Below are positions 31,964-40,715 of a stretch of 64,000 nucleotides of DNA, in pieces. Position 1 is the stretch's first letter. The number at the start of each line of letters is the position of its first letter. The translations under genes were made by a program, and so were the position numbers. The notes under the pieces are model-generated. The model ran no database searches, had not been told where the DNA came from, and saw only the letters and a program-made list of their open reading frames with translations. The DNA comes from Paenibacillus vietnamensis. GTDB lineage: Bacteria > Bacillota > Bacilli > Paenibacillales > Paenibacillaceae. The stretch covers positions 186,001 to 250,000 of the forward strand of contig NZ_JAHMHW010000006.1 in NCBI RefSeq assembly GCF_020169515.1, read 5' to 3'.

Positions 31964-33919
31964 TTAAAGTAAGTGCATCTTGGCTTCCGCTTCGTCCCAC
32001 GGCACCGAGTAGCCTGCCCCTTTGGCGCAAAAGATGGAGGAGGAGGTATAGAGCGGATCCGCTTCCTTGCGATAACCAATCCGTTCGAGCACTTCCTCCG
32101 CATTATGGCACCGGTCGTAGCCGCTGAACACGCAGCGGATGCTGCCTCGTCCATGCGTAAAGGAAGCGAATTCGGTGCTGTAGTTCATGAAGGTCGACAC
32201 GGGCGCCCTCCCCGTAATAACGGCTTGGGTACCACTCGTCTGCGGCGGCTCGAATGTACCTGAAGCACGCTGAATATCGGATAGCACCTTCCCCATCTCG
32301 TCGATTCCGACCTTGATTTTGAATTCGTAATAGGGTTCAAGCAATAAGTTATCCGCTTTCTCCAGCCCCTGTCGAATCGCGCGAAAGACGGCCTCGCGGA
32401 AATCACCGCCATGCGTATGTTCTTTATGCGCGCCGCCTCTTAGCAACGTAATCTTCAAGTCCGTGATCGGCATGCCTGTCAGCAGCCCGTGGTGCTCCCG
32501 TTCGTAAAGATGCGCTCGAATCAGATTTTGATAGCTGACATTCAGGTCATCCGGATGACACCTGCTATCGAATTCGATCCCGCTGCCTCGTTCCCCCGGT
32601 TCAAGCAGAAGATGCACTTCCGCATAATGCCTGAGCGGTTCGAAGTGTCCATACCCCCTTACAGCCGACTGGATTGTTTCCTTATACAAGATTTCCGGTT
32701 GGCCGAAAGAGATGGCGAAGCCGAATCGCTCCTTCACTAGCTGCTCCAGCACTTCCAGTTGAATCAACCCCATGACGCGAATATGAATCTCCTGCAGACT
32801 TTCATCCCAGACGACATTCAGAGACGGATCCTCCGCGTTCAATATGCGAAACGTACCGAGCACTTTCTGCGCGTGAAGCGAATCATCGAATTGTACTTTC
32901 GACTGTAATGTCGGTTCTGACTCGTAAGCCAACTTGTCTGAGAACAGCCCCAAGCCTTGTCCGGCCTCGGCCCCGGACAAGCCGGCCACTGCAAACAAAT
33001 CGCCGGCTGCCACTTGTTCCACCGGCTGCGACTTGAGGCCGTTAAACAATAAGATCCGTGTAATCTTCTCGTCATATCGAACCCCGCCGCTCTCATATCC
33101 AAGCTGTTCCCGAACCTTCAGCCTGCCGCTGAGAGCTTTAATGAACGTTAGCCTCACTCCGTTAGCATCGTGGCGAATTTTATAAACTTGCCCCCCGAAC
33201 GATGCAGTCTCATCATAAGACGTTGTCGTCAACAGGTGCAGCTGATTCAGGAATTCAATCACCCCCGTATCCTGAAGCGCAGAGCCGTACGCGCAAGGGA
33301 AGAGAAGGCCCGCTCTCACCATCCTCTGCATGGCTTGCAGCCAGAAGGTTTGATCATCCCTTCCTTCCAGGAACGCTTCCAGCAATGACTCATCTCGTTC
33401 AGCCATCGCCTCTCGCAGCGGTTCGCCGACGACACTGTTAACGAAGCTTTGCGTGATGGAATAAACATCCCCCGTCAACTGCTGGCGTATCTCTTCCTCT
33501 GTTCTTTTGGCATCCGCGCCGACTCGATCGGTCTTGTTGATAAAGAAGAATGTCGGGATTTGATGTTTGCGCAGCAGCTGCCAGACTGTCTCGGTATGAC
33601 CTTGGACACCTTCAACCGCGCTGACAATTACGATGGCGTAATCAATGACCCGAATCGCCCGCTCCATCTCCGGGGAGAAATCGACGTGCCCAGGCGTGTC
33701 GATCACATAATAAATGTCTCCTTTATAGTCCATAACCGCCTGATCGGCGAACACCGTAATGCCCCTTGCCCGCTCGATGTCGTGGCTGTCCAGGAAAGCA
33801 TCTTTATGATCCACCCGCCCCCGCGACCGGATGCTGTTCGTATGGTACAGCAGCTGTTCCGCGAAGGTCGTCTTACCTGCATCCACATGGGCAAACAGGC
33901 CTATCGTTAGTCGCTTCAT
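31964..33919 (-). CDS. Tet(M)-family translation GTPase (ribosomal protection protein-like)
   Basis: The 651-residue EF-G-like GTPase carries G1 AHVDAGKTTF, switch RGITV, G3 DTPGHVDFSPEM and G4 INKTDR, then EF-G domains II-V. Overall length and order match ribosomal protection proteins, which displace tetracycline from the ribosome. The domain IV loop reads RGGAHKEHTHGGDFR, not the SPVSTP-type tip of Tet(M)/Tet(O), so it belongs to a different clade and resistance cannot be assumed. The start MKRLTIGLF at 33919 is set by homology; upstream sequence in frame is non-homologous. Confidence 0.82.
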   Translation of the reverse strand: MKRLTIGLFAHVDAGKTTFAEQLLYHTNSIRSRGRVDHKDAFLDSHDIERARGITVFADQAVMDYKGDIYYVIDTPGHVDFSPEMERAIRVIDYAIVIVSAVEGVQGHTETVWQLLRKHQIPTFFFINKTDRVGADAKRTEEEIRQQLTGDVYSITQSFVNSVVGEPLREAMAERDESLLEAFLEGRDDQTFWLQAMQRMVRAGLLFPCAYGSALQDTGVIEFLNQLHLLTTTSYDETASFGGQVYKIRHDANGVRLTFIKALSGRLKVREQLGYESGGVRYDEKITRILLFNGLKSQPVEQVAAGDLFAVAGLSGAEAGQGLGLFSDKLAYESEPTLQSKVQFDDSLHAQKVLGTFRILNAEDPSLNVVWDESLQEIHIRVMGLIQLEVLEQLVKERFGFAISFGQPEILYKETIQSAVRGYGHFEPLRHYAEVHLLLEPGERGSGIEFDSRCHPDDLNVSYQNLIRAHLYEREHHGLLTGMPITDLKITLLRGGAHKEHTHGGDFREAVFRAIRQGLEKADNLLLEPYYEFKIKVGIDEMGKVLSDIQRASGTFEPPQTSGTQAVITGRAPVSTFMNYSTEFASFTHGRGSIRCVFSGYDRCHNAEEVLERIGYRKEADPLYTSSSIFCAKGAGYSVPWDEAEAKMHLL

Positions 33920-33977
33920 AGTATCCCACTTTCGCAGAGTGTCACTTACATTATAATATTCGTCTAGCACACGAATA

Positions 33978-33999
33978 AAGGCGTCCTCGTGGACGCCTT
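33978..33999 (-). terminator. Hairpin downstream of the SRPBCC gene
   Basis: AAGGCGTCC-TCGT-GGACGCCTT is a perfect 9-bp stem, followed on the minus strand by only a short T-rich stretch (TTATTCG). It is probably a terminator of modest strength. Confidence 0.6.
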
Positions 34000-34013
34000 C
34001 AGCTAGTTTAATT

Positions 34014-34517
34014 TCATCGTTCCGACAAATACTGATCAAGCTGATCGAAGGTTCCTCCGAAGCCCTGCTCCATGGATTCGAACATTCCCTCAAAAAAGCT
34101 GCGCTCTTCTTCGGTAGCATTGTTCGGACGGCTGCAAATGGTCATTGTGGTCGTACCGTAATTATCAATAAGGGTTACCTCATTGCGAATTTCGAGCGGG
34201 ATCAGATCGCTAAATGGAGCTCTGACAATGTTGCCCTCCTCGTCCGAAAAGCAATTGAACCATACAATCTTCTCTGGAGCCTTGATCTCCTGATACAGAA
34301 ATTTGCCCCACATTTGACTGCCATCCGGAGCCTGCATCCTGTAGTGGAAAAATCCGCCCGGACGAAAATCCAGATGTTTTACACTTATTTCAAACCCTTT
34401 CGGTCCCCACCAGCTCTTCAGGTGCTCTGCTTCGGACCATGCTTTGAATACAAGCTCGCGCGGCGCATGAATCTCACGCTTTATGACTAACTCTTTGCCC
34501 TCTGAGTTTGACGTCAT
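34014..34517 (-). CDS. SRPBCC/AHSA1 domain protein
   Basis: The 167-residue START-like protein begins its domain with REIHAPRELVFKAWSEAEHL, then SWWGPKGFE and a later FRPGGFFHYRM, the classical AHSA1/Aha1-like pattern. It ends in the helix GMFESMEQGFGGTFDQLDQY that closes the hydrophobic pocket. It probably binds a small hydrophobic ligand; many are paired with ArsR regulators, but none is adjacent. The ATG at 34517 has GGAGG at 7 bp. It is transcribed alone. Confidence 0.88.
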   Translation of the reverse strand: MTSNSEGKELVIKREIHAPRELVFKAWSEAEHLKSWWGPKGFEISVKHLDFRPGGFFHYRMQAPDGSQMWGKFLYQEIKAPEKIVWFNCFSDEEGNIVRAPFSDLIPLEIRNEVTLIDNYGTTTMTICSRPNNATEEERSFFEGMFESMEQGFGGTFDQLDQYLSER

Positions 34518-34597
34518 ATTCATTCCTCCGTACTTCGTTTTTAATTCTTTATCAAAATATACCCCTTAGGGAATATTCCTGTCAAGGAATATTTAAT

Positions 34598-35200
34598 TTA
34601 CTTTCGGGAATCAAGAATAAACATAGACGCATCTTGTCCCATAAATATTTTACTTCCCGTATAAAATGTCTCGGATTGAATATCCCTATACCCTATGTTC
34701 GTCATCCTTTCAGTCAGCTCTGCTTGATTAAACCCGTTATGCACGAGATCTGAAACGATAGTTTCATTTTTATTAAAATCTGCGATCAGTAAATGTCCTC
34801 CCACATTTAGAACATCGAACAATCTGGATAAAACGAATTCAACATCCGGAATATGAAGCAGAACCTGCGCCATGAAAATATAGTCAGCACGTAAATCCGA
34901 TAAACCTTCCTTTTCAAAATCAAAGCATAATGTTTCTGCATTCTGAATATGGGAATCGGAAATTTTTCGCTTTATTTGATCGATCATGTTCGGTGATGTA
35001 TCCAGAAAAAGCATAGAATGAAACTCGTTTAACAAATTCATTCCGACAAGCCCGGTTCCGCAACCAAAATCAATGGCATGCTTACCTTTAGTGTCAACTA
35101 AATATTTGCGAATGGCATCTGACGATACGTTTGCAATATGGATTCTTTCAGGAGTGTCATATATATTGGCTATCATTTCAAACTTATCCGTATTTCCCAT
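34598..35200 (-). CDS. Class I SAM-dependent methyltransferase
   Basis: The 200-residue protein has the SAM motif I AIDFGCGTGLVGMNLL near residue 43, an acidic motif II (LFLDTSPNM) and a motif near YIFMAQVLLHIPD as in Methyltransf_11/25 enzymes. The substrate is unknown; small-molecule methylation is likely. Its base composition is more AT-rich than its neighbours, which may mean recent acquisition. The start shares one base with the stop of the YCII gene (TGATG), so the two are translationally coupled. Confidence 0.85.
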   Translation of the reverse strand: MGNTDKFEMIANIYDTPERIHIANVSSDAIRKYLVDTKGKHAIDFGCGTGLVGMNLLNEFHSMLFLDTSPNMIDQIKRKISDSHIQNAETLCFDFEKEGLSDLRADYIFMAQVLLHIPDVEFVLSRLFDVLNVGGHLLIADFNKNETIVSDLVHNGFNQAELTERMTNIGYRDIQSETFYTGSKIFMGQDASMFILDSRK

Positions 35201-35532
35201 CAGGATCTCTCCGGCAAGACGGCCATCATTGGATAAAATTCCGTAGCCATTAATCCTGCGATAACGGCGGGATCTTCTGCGATTAGCTTTGGGACTTGAT
35301 CTGCATTCTCGACCTCAATGACGGCGAGCCCATGAGGATCGTCCGGTTTACGGACAGGTCCGAATACCAGTGCAATCCCCTGATTCTGCTTATCCGTCCA
35401 ATAGGCGATGTGCTCATGCATAATGTTCCGTTCTTCTTCGGTCATATCCTGAGGAAACGTTGTTCTTGGCGGCGTTGACCACAACATGAAGTGCATTTTT
35501 CCCGGATTGCCGCTTGCGGTGTTATCCGACAT
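35200..35532 (-). CDS. YCII-related domain protein
   Basis: The 110-residue protein matches the YciI-like ferredoxin fold: an early FMLWSTPPRTTFPQDMTEEE, a central GPVRKPDDPHGLAVIEVENA and a final MAVLP. YCII proteins may carry out small-molecule chemistry through a conserved His/Asp pair; His67 or nearby residues (DDPHG) are candidates. It is the first gene of a two-gene unit with the methyltransferase. The start MSDNTASG has AGGTTTT upstream, a weak site. Confidence 0.8.
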   Translation of the reverse strand: MSDNTASGNPGKMHFMLWSTPPRTTFPQDMTEEERNIMHEHIAYWTDKQNQGIALVFGPVRKPDDPHGLAVIEVENADQVPKLIAEDPAVIAGLMATEFYPMMAVLPERS

Positions 35533-35677
35533 TACGAAAAACCTCCATTAGCCTAAATTTATAATCCAAATCATGACACTCCATGATCATTATCCGTGAA
35601 ATTCCTTGTGTCATGCAAGCGGCACGAAATAAAGTTGGACATCCAGCGCCGCTCACGATCTTAAGCTGTTTCCGCCG

Positions 35678-36769
35678 CTATTTCGCAAGCGGAAGCCTCA
35701 CCGTAAACGAGGTTCTCACTTGGTCGCTCGCTGCGGAAATCACTCCATTATGCAGCTCAACGATATTCTTGGCAATCGCGAGGCCAAGGCCCGAGCCGCC
35801 CGTATTCCGCGAACGGGAATGTTCGCCGCGATAAAACCGTTCGAATAAAAACGGAATAATGGATGCCGGCAAAGGCTCGCCGTAGTTTGCGATCTCAACG
35901 ACGGCTTGCCCGGAATCGCTCCAAACCGCGATTTCGACCTGTCTGCCATCCTTTCCGTACTGAATCGCGTTGACGATCAAGTTTTCGAACACCCGGACAA
36001 GCTTGTCCCCGTCTGCGCAGACGAAGATCGGATGATCGGGGAGAGACAAGAGACACTCCATCTCCGCCTGTTCGAATTGCAAACGGAATTGAGCCGTCAA
36101 TTGCCCGAGCATCTCAAAGAGATTGATCGATGCCAGCCGAAGCCCCATTCCGCCGCTCGTCCTCGTGAATTCGAATAAATCGTCAATCATCGTTTTCAGG
36201 TGCATTGATTTTTCGTAAGCGATTCGAACGTAATGCCTCAATTCCACTTCATCCCGGTAACGGTCCTCTTCGACCAGCCCTAAATACCCGATGATGGATG
36301 TCAGCGGCGTGCGCAAATCATGGGAAACGTTCGTGACCAGCTCGGCCTTCGTCCGCTCGGCGCGCCGTTCCTCCTCGATAGACAGCTTCAGCTGTGCCGT
36401 CATTTTATTGATATTTTCCGCCAATACTCCGAGTTCGTCATCGCCGCGAATCTGAAAGAGGTAATCGAAATTCCCGGCGGCAATCCGTTCGATTCCCTGC
36501 GAGATTTCCATCAAGTATCGAATGGTCGAACGGCTTAGAGCGAACAAATAAAAAACAAAAAATAAAAGGCAGGCTGAAGTAAATACGACCGGAATGCCAA
36601 ACTCATCTTTCATCAGCTTCAAGAGCGGGGCGAGATAAGGAAAATCGGTTTCGTACGCTGCGATCGCGATTAAGACAAGGATGCCGGCCGTCGTGACGGA
36701 CGCGAGCGCGCTTAAGACGAACAAATACAGCATTTTGAAACGAAGGCTCTTCCATGGTTTACGGATCAA
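35678..36769 (-). CDS. vanS: VanS-like sensor histidine kinase
   Basis: The 363-residue membrane kinase has two transmembrane helices (about residues 13-36 and 58-78) enclosing a short ~20-residue extracellular loop, then HAMP, HisKA with the phosphoacceptor His150 (NVSHDLRTPLTS) and HATPase_c (NAIQYGKD N-box, GSGLGLAIAK G-box). The very small sensor loop is typical of VanS of the D-Ala-D-Ser type. The gene overlaps vanR by 11 bp and is divergent from the ligase operon it should control. VanS senses glycopeptides or their effects on the wall; the inducer here is unknown. Confidence 0.85.
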   Translation of the reverse strand: MIRKPWKSLRFKMLYLFVLSALASVTTAGILVLIAIAAYETDFPYLAPLLKLMKDEFGIPVVFTSACLLFFVFYLFALSRSTIRYLMEISQGIERIAAGNFDYLFQIRGDDELGVLAENINKMTAQLKLSIEEERRAERTKAELVTNVSHDLRTPLTSIIGYLGLVEEDRYRDEVELRHYVRIAYEKSMHLKTMIDDLFEFTRTSGGMGLRLASINLFEMLGQLTAQFRLQFEQAEMECLLSLPDHPIFVCADGDKLVRVFENLIVNAIQYGKDGRQVEIAVWSDSGQAVVEIANYGEPLPASIIPFLFERFYRGEHSRSRNTGGSGLGLAIAKNIVELHNGVISAASDQVRTSFTVRLPLAK

Positions 36770-37460
36770 TTTTATACCCTACTCCCCATACGGTCTGGAT
36801 CAGCTTGACGCCGCCCAGCTCGCTCTCCAATTTATCGCGAAGCTTGCTGATATGAACCATGACGGTATTGGTGGACTCCAGGAACTTGTCCTTCCACACC
36901 GCTTCGAATATGGCCTCTGCATTAAGCACCTGTCCGGGATGGCTTGCCAGCAAATATAAAATATCGAACTCTGTCGAAGTCAAATTAACGTTCCGGCCCT
37001 CCACCGTAACCGTATGTGATTTTTTGTTTATTTTCAGAGAATGGATCTGAATTTCGTCTTGATCCTGTGCCGGCTTTGTCTGCGCATTCAAAAAAATGGA
37101 CCTGCGAAGCAGCGACTTCACCCTGGCGATCAGCTCGAGGGCATTAAACGGCTTGACCATATAATCGTCCGCCCCCGTCGTCAGCCCCATAATTTTATCC
37201 ATATCTTCGGCTTTGGCGCTCAGCATCAGAATCGGAATTCCGAGCTCCTTGCGCACCGCCCGCACGACCTCCAGACCGTCCATCTCCGGCATCATGACGT
37301 CGAGAATCATCAATTGGATGGATTCTTTGGCGATCAAATTCATTGCCTCGCGGCCATTGCTTGCTGTGAGCACCTGATATCCTTCGTTGACCAAATAGAT
37401 TTTGATCAGCTGGGCGATTTCAAGATCGTCGTCAGCGATCAGGATTTGAATGGTAGTCAT
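36759..37460 (-). CDS. vanR: VanR-like OmpR-family response regulator
   Basis: Receiver domain with acidic pocket ADDD (residues 9-12), phosphoacceptor Asp54 (LMILDVMMPEM), switch Thr/Ser region ILMLSAKAED and Lys in DDYMVKPFNA. A C-terminal winged helix follows (LTSTEFDILYLLASHPGQVL, then TVMVHISKLRDKL). The 233-residue length is normal. AGAGATTCC precedes the ATG. It is expected to bind the divergent promoter region, where CTTAAGG and CTTTATG lie in 11-bp phase, to activate the van-like operon. Partner kinase is the overlapping vanS. Confidence 0.88.
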   Translation of the reverse strand: MTTIQILIADDDLEIAQLIKIYLVNEGYQVLTASNGREAMNLIAKESIQLMILDVMMPEMDGLEVVRAVRKELGIPILMLSAKAEDMDKIMGLTTGADDYMVKPFNALELIARVKSLLRRSIFLNAQTKPAQDQDEIQIHSLKINKKSHTVTVEGRNVNLTSTEFDILYLLASHPGQVLNAEAIFEAVWKDKFLESTNTVMVHISKLRDKLESELGGVKLIQTVWGVGYKIDP

Positions 37461-37551
37461 GGAATCTCTCCGTCATTTTTTTTAGTAAGATGGCTCTAGT
37501 TTATCAGAAATCTCTCCGCAGCCAACCGATCACAATCACAAATAAGAAAAA

Positions 37552-37569
37552 CTTAAGGTTTCCTTTATG
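37552..37569. promoter_or_regulatory. Candidate VanR binding direct repeat
   Basis: CTTAAGG (37552-37558) and CTTTATG (37563-37569) are direct repeats in 11-bp phase, as OmpR-type dimers prefer, between the divergent vanR and ligase genes and about 85 bp before the ligase start. Confidence 0.4.
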
Positions 37570-37651
37570 ATGTTTTACGAACTTCCCGGGCACTGCACGT
37601 TATCTTGGAGATAGAGCAACGGACAAGAATTCTGCCTGGAGGGATTACGAT

Positions 37652-38728
37652 ATGAAAACAAAGCTATACGTTCTATACGGCGGCAAATCCGTCGAACACG
37701 AGGTGTCATTGAAAACAGCCGTTACCGTCCTTCATTCCATTGACGAAAGCCGCTTCGAGGTTTATCCCGTATACATTACGCGTGACGGCTTGTGGTGCAC
37801 GCCCGGACAACTTTCGAAGGAAGGATTGACGATCGAACGGTTAATTGCGCGGCCCGCATTTCACGACCCGGCCCGTTCCATCGGTGAAATACTGTCGGGC
37901 ATAATGGCTTTGCCAGGTCCAAAAGTCGTTTTGCCGCTCTTGCACGGCTCTAACGGGGAGGACGGCACGGTGCAAGGCCTGCTGGAGCTGCTGAATGTTC
38001 CGTACGTCGGGAACGGCGTGCTGTCGTCCGCGCTTACCTTGGACAAGGCAATGTCGAAGCAGGTGTTGGCCCAGGCCGGCATTCATCAGACGGAATATCG
38101 GGTGTACCGATTCGCGGATTGGAGAACGGATGAAGCAGCGGTTCTGCGCGATGTTGAGAATTGTATGGGATATCCGTGCTACGTGAAGCCGGCCTCCCTC
38201 GGCTCCAGTATCGGTATCAGCAGATGTACAAACCGGGGGGAGCTTCTCACCGGTATCCGCGAGGCGTTCTCCTACGATAAGAAGCTCGTCATCGAGCGCG
38301 AAGTGGACGGCAGGGAAATTCAAGTAGCCGTCATCGGTAATGAACGGCCCCTGGCTTCATTGCCCGGCGAATTCATCCATGATCACATTTTCTTCGATTA
38401 CGAATCCAAGTACATGGACAAGCGGCTTACAATGTCCATTCCCGCCAAGCTGGCGGACGGCTTGACTCAGCGGATCCGTGAGCTGGCAATTCTGGCCTAT
38501 CAAGCCCATGGCTGCGAGGGTCTTGCCCGCGTCGACTTCTTCCTTGACGGAAAAGGCGATTTGTTCCTGAACGAAATCAACGCTTTACCCGGATTTACGA
38601 ATTTCAGCATGTATCCTGTCATGTGGGAGCGTACCGACGGAACATCCTATTCCGAGCTGATCGAAAAATTAATCGGGCACGCGATTGCCCGTCACACAGA
38701 TAAGCAAACGTTTCAATATACAAGATGA
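37652..38728 (+). CDS. D-alanine--D-alanine/D-serine ligase (VanC/VanG-like)
   Basis: The 358-residue ATP-grasp ligase has LYGGKSVEHEVSL, LLHGSNGEDGTVQG, the glycine-rich GSSIGIS loop, GLARVDFF and the metal-binding NEINALPGF. The omega loop reads FFDYESKY (247-254). Phe248 is what VanC/VanG-type D-Ser ligases have, where housekeeping Ddl enzymes usually have Tyr; however, the SMYP motif carries Met where VanC-type has Arg. Specificity is therefore mixed. The retained KY pair argues against D-lactate. Start has GGAGGG at 8 bp. First gene of the van-like operon. Confidence 0.85.
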   Translation: MKTKLYVLYGGKSVEHEVSLKTAVTVLHSIDESRFEVYPVYITRDGLWCTPGQLSKEGLTIERLIARPAFHDPARSIGEILSGIMALPGPKVVLPLLHGSNGEDGTVQGLLELLNVPYVGNGVLSSALTLDKAMSKQVLAQAGIHQTEYRVYRFADWRTDEAAVLRDVENCMGYPCYVKPASLGSSIGISRCTNRGELLTGIREAFSYDKKLVIEREVDGREIQVAVIGNERPLASLPGEFIHDHIFFDYESKYMDKRLTMSIPAKLADGLTQRIRELAILAYQAHGCEGLARVDFFLDGKGDLFLNEINALPGFTNFSMYPVMWERTDGTSYSELIEKLIGHAIARHTDKQTFQYTR

Positions 38729-38742
38729 ACGAGGTGAACGGC

Positions 38743-39915
38743 ATGTTAAGAGACACTTGGGCTGAAATTAGTTTGAGCCGCATTCGCGAGAATATGCTGA
38801 ACATCCGCCGGTCTCTGCCGTATTCGGTGAAGCTGATGGCCGTCGTGAAGGCGAACGGCTACGGGCATGGCGACATCGAGTCGGCCGCGGCAGCAGTGCG
38901 GGCGGGGGCGGATTATTTGGCGGTCGCCTACCTTGAGGAAGCACTGCGATTGCGCGAAGCTGGAATGAAACTGCCCATTCTCGTATTGACCCCCATTCGG
39001 CCGGAGCTGACGCCATTGGCGCTGGAGCTCGACTTGACTTTAACCGTTACAAGAGCCAAATGGTTTTCGGAGATGCGTGTCTTTAAGCCTTTCGCCTCGG
39101 AGGGAAAGCTTCGGGTTCATGTGAAAATGGATACGGGACTCGGGCGGATCGGCATCCGGACGAAAAAGGAATGGGAAGAGCTCGTTCCATGGCTGTGCGC
39201 CAGGGATGTGGAGGTAGACGGCTTCTACACCCATTTTGCAACGGCAGGGCAAGCCGATACCGGCTATCTGGAGCAGCAAGCCGCGCGCTTCGCCCGAATG
39301 AAGGAATGGGGACGCTCGTCCGGCCTGGCGATCCGGCATTATCATTGCGCGGGAAGCGCCGTGGCGCTCAGGTTTCCTCATCTGGCGATGGATATGGTCC
39401 GGATCGGAGCGGCGATGTACGGCTTCTATCCGGAGAAGCTTGCTTGTCCGGTAAAGCTGGAGCCGGCATTAAGTCTCCATAGCCGTCTCATTCAGGTAAA
39501 GAAGCTGGCTAAAGGGGAATATCTCGGCTACAACAATTCCTACCGGGCCGAGGAGGACGAATGGATCGGAACGGTGCCGATTGGCTATGCAGACGGCTGG
39601 TCGCAACGGATGCAAGGCACGGATGTGCTGATCGAAGGTCAGCGCGCCCCTATTGTCGGCAATATCTGCATGGATCAGCTGATGATCAAGCTTCCGGGAC
39701 CATGTGTGGAGGGCACTCCGGTCACCTTGATCGGCTTTCAGGGCGAGCAGCGGATTACGTTTGCGGAGCTTGCCGCCTATATCGGAAGCGTAGCACAAGA
39801 AGTTTCCACTTCGCTTGGAGCCAGAGTGGCAAGAACCTATACCGATATCGAGGAGGCACGTACAAAATGGAACAATCAAACCTGGCCAAACGAAATCAAT
39901 CAGGCCGTCATCTAA
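38743..39915 (+). CDS. PLP-dependent alanine/serine racemase, VanT catalytic-domain-like
   Basis: The 390-residue fold-type III racemase has the PLP lysine in VVKANGYGHG (Lys36) and the catalytic Tyr in YNNSYRAEEDEW. The C-terminal segment EVSTSLGARVARTY resembles VanT rather than housekeeping Alr: the position equal to Tyr354 of Geobacillus Alr, which restricts the enzyme to alanine, is Ala360 here (Asn in VanTG). D-serine production is therefore likely. The ATG at 38743 has GAGGTG at 6 bp; an earlier ATG overlaps the ligase stop. It lacks the membrane domain fused in enterococcal VanT, which is a separate gene at 40708. Confidence 0.85.
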   Translation: MLRDTWAEISLSRIRENMLNIRRSLPYSVKLMAVVKANGYGHGDIESAAAAVRAGADYLAVAYLEEALRLREAGMKLPILVLTPIRPELTPLALELDLTLTVTRAKWFSEMRVFKPFASEGKLRVHVKMDTGLGRIGIRTKKEWEELVPWLCARDVEVDGFYTHFATAGQADTGYLEQQAARFARMKEWGRSSGLAIRHYHCAGSAVALRFPHLAMDMVRIGAAMYGFYPEKLACPVKLEPALSLHSRLIQVKKLAKGEYLGYNNSYRAEEDEWIGTVPIGYADGWSQRMQGTDVLIEGQRAPIVGNICMDQLMIKLPGPCVEGTPVTLIGFQGEQRITFAELAAYIGSVAQEVSTSLGARVARTYTDIEEARTKWNNQTWPNEINQAVI

Positions 39916-40715
39916 CTTTTAACACGATTCAAGCAGCTCATTCCGGGATCCACAAAGGACATCTGGTTTTGATTAATCGCGATCATCCCATTCAACAGAC
40001 CGTTGCTTCAGACAGCTTAATGCCGCTTAGCTCGTTTCCGGCTATCCATACCTTGAGGGACGGCATGCTGCTGGAACAGACCTGTTTACGGCATTTGGCG
40101 GATTTGCTCGAGGCTTGTCACGGGATAAACGATATTGTCGCCGTCAGCGGCTATCGGACGAAATTCGAGCAGGAGGAGATTTATGAATCCTCACTAGCCG
40201 ATAATGGCGCCGAATACACCGCACGCTATGTCGCATTGCCCGATCGTAGCGAGCATCAGACGGGGCTGGCCATCGACGTCGGCAAGCTGAACAAGGACGT
40301 GGATTTTATTGCACCGGCATTCCCCGACAGCGGCGTTTATAAGAGCTTTAAGAAGCTTGCCGCCCGGTATGGGTTCATTCAACGCTATAAGGAAGGAAAG
40401 GAATCCATAACTGAAATTTCTTGCGAGCCATGGCATTTCCGTTATATCGGCTATCCTCACGCCGAAATCATGGAGCGAAACGATTGGTGCCTGGAGGAAT
40501 ATATCGATCAGCTCAAAAACTACCCGTACGAGGATGGACATCTTGCATTCGAGGATGAACGTTCATTCGTTGAGATTTATTATGTGGCGGCGGATGAAGG
40601 GGCTTTTACAACCATTCCTCTCGTAAAATGCGACCGATTCCTCTTATCGGGAAATAACCGCGACGGGTTCATTGTTACTGCATTTCTGGATCAAGGAAGA
40701 CACATTCATGTCTAA
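39867..40715 (+). CDS. vanXY: VanXY-type D,D-dipeptidase/carboxypeptidase
   Basis: The 282-residue zinc peptidase keeps the ligands His130 and Asp137 (SEHQTGLAIDVG) and His190 with the catalytic Glu187 (EPWHFRY). The similarity to VanXYC is close (ENGLAYT-like DNGAEYT, then VALP, and LINRDHP). It would remove D-Ala-D-Ala and trim pentapeptides so the modified terminus dominates. No signal peptide or membrane anchor, as in VanXYC. An extra 63-residue C-terminal extension is not in VanXYC. The start overlaps the racemase end by 49 bp and has GGAGG at 10 bp. Confidence 0.85.
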   Translation: MEQSNLAKRNQSGRHLTFNTIQAAHSGIHKGHLVLINRDHPIQQTVASDSLMPLSSFPAIHTLRDGMLLEQTCLRHLADLLEACHGINDIVAVSGYRTKFEQEEIYESSLADNGAEYTARYVALPDRSEHQTGLAIDVGKLNKDVDFIAPAFPDSGVYKSFKKLAARYGFIQRYKEGKESITEISCEPWHFRYIGYPHAEIMERNDWCLEEYIDQLKNYPYEDGHLAFEDERSFVEIYYVAADEGAFTTIPLVKCDRFLLSGNNRDGFIVTAFLDQGRHIHV

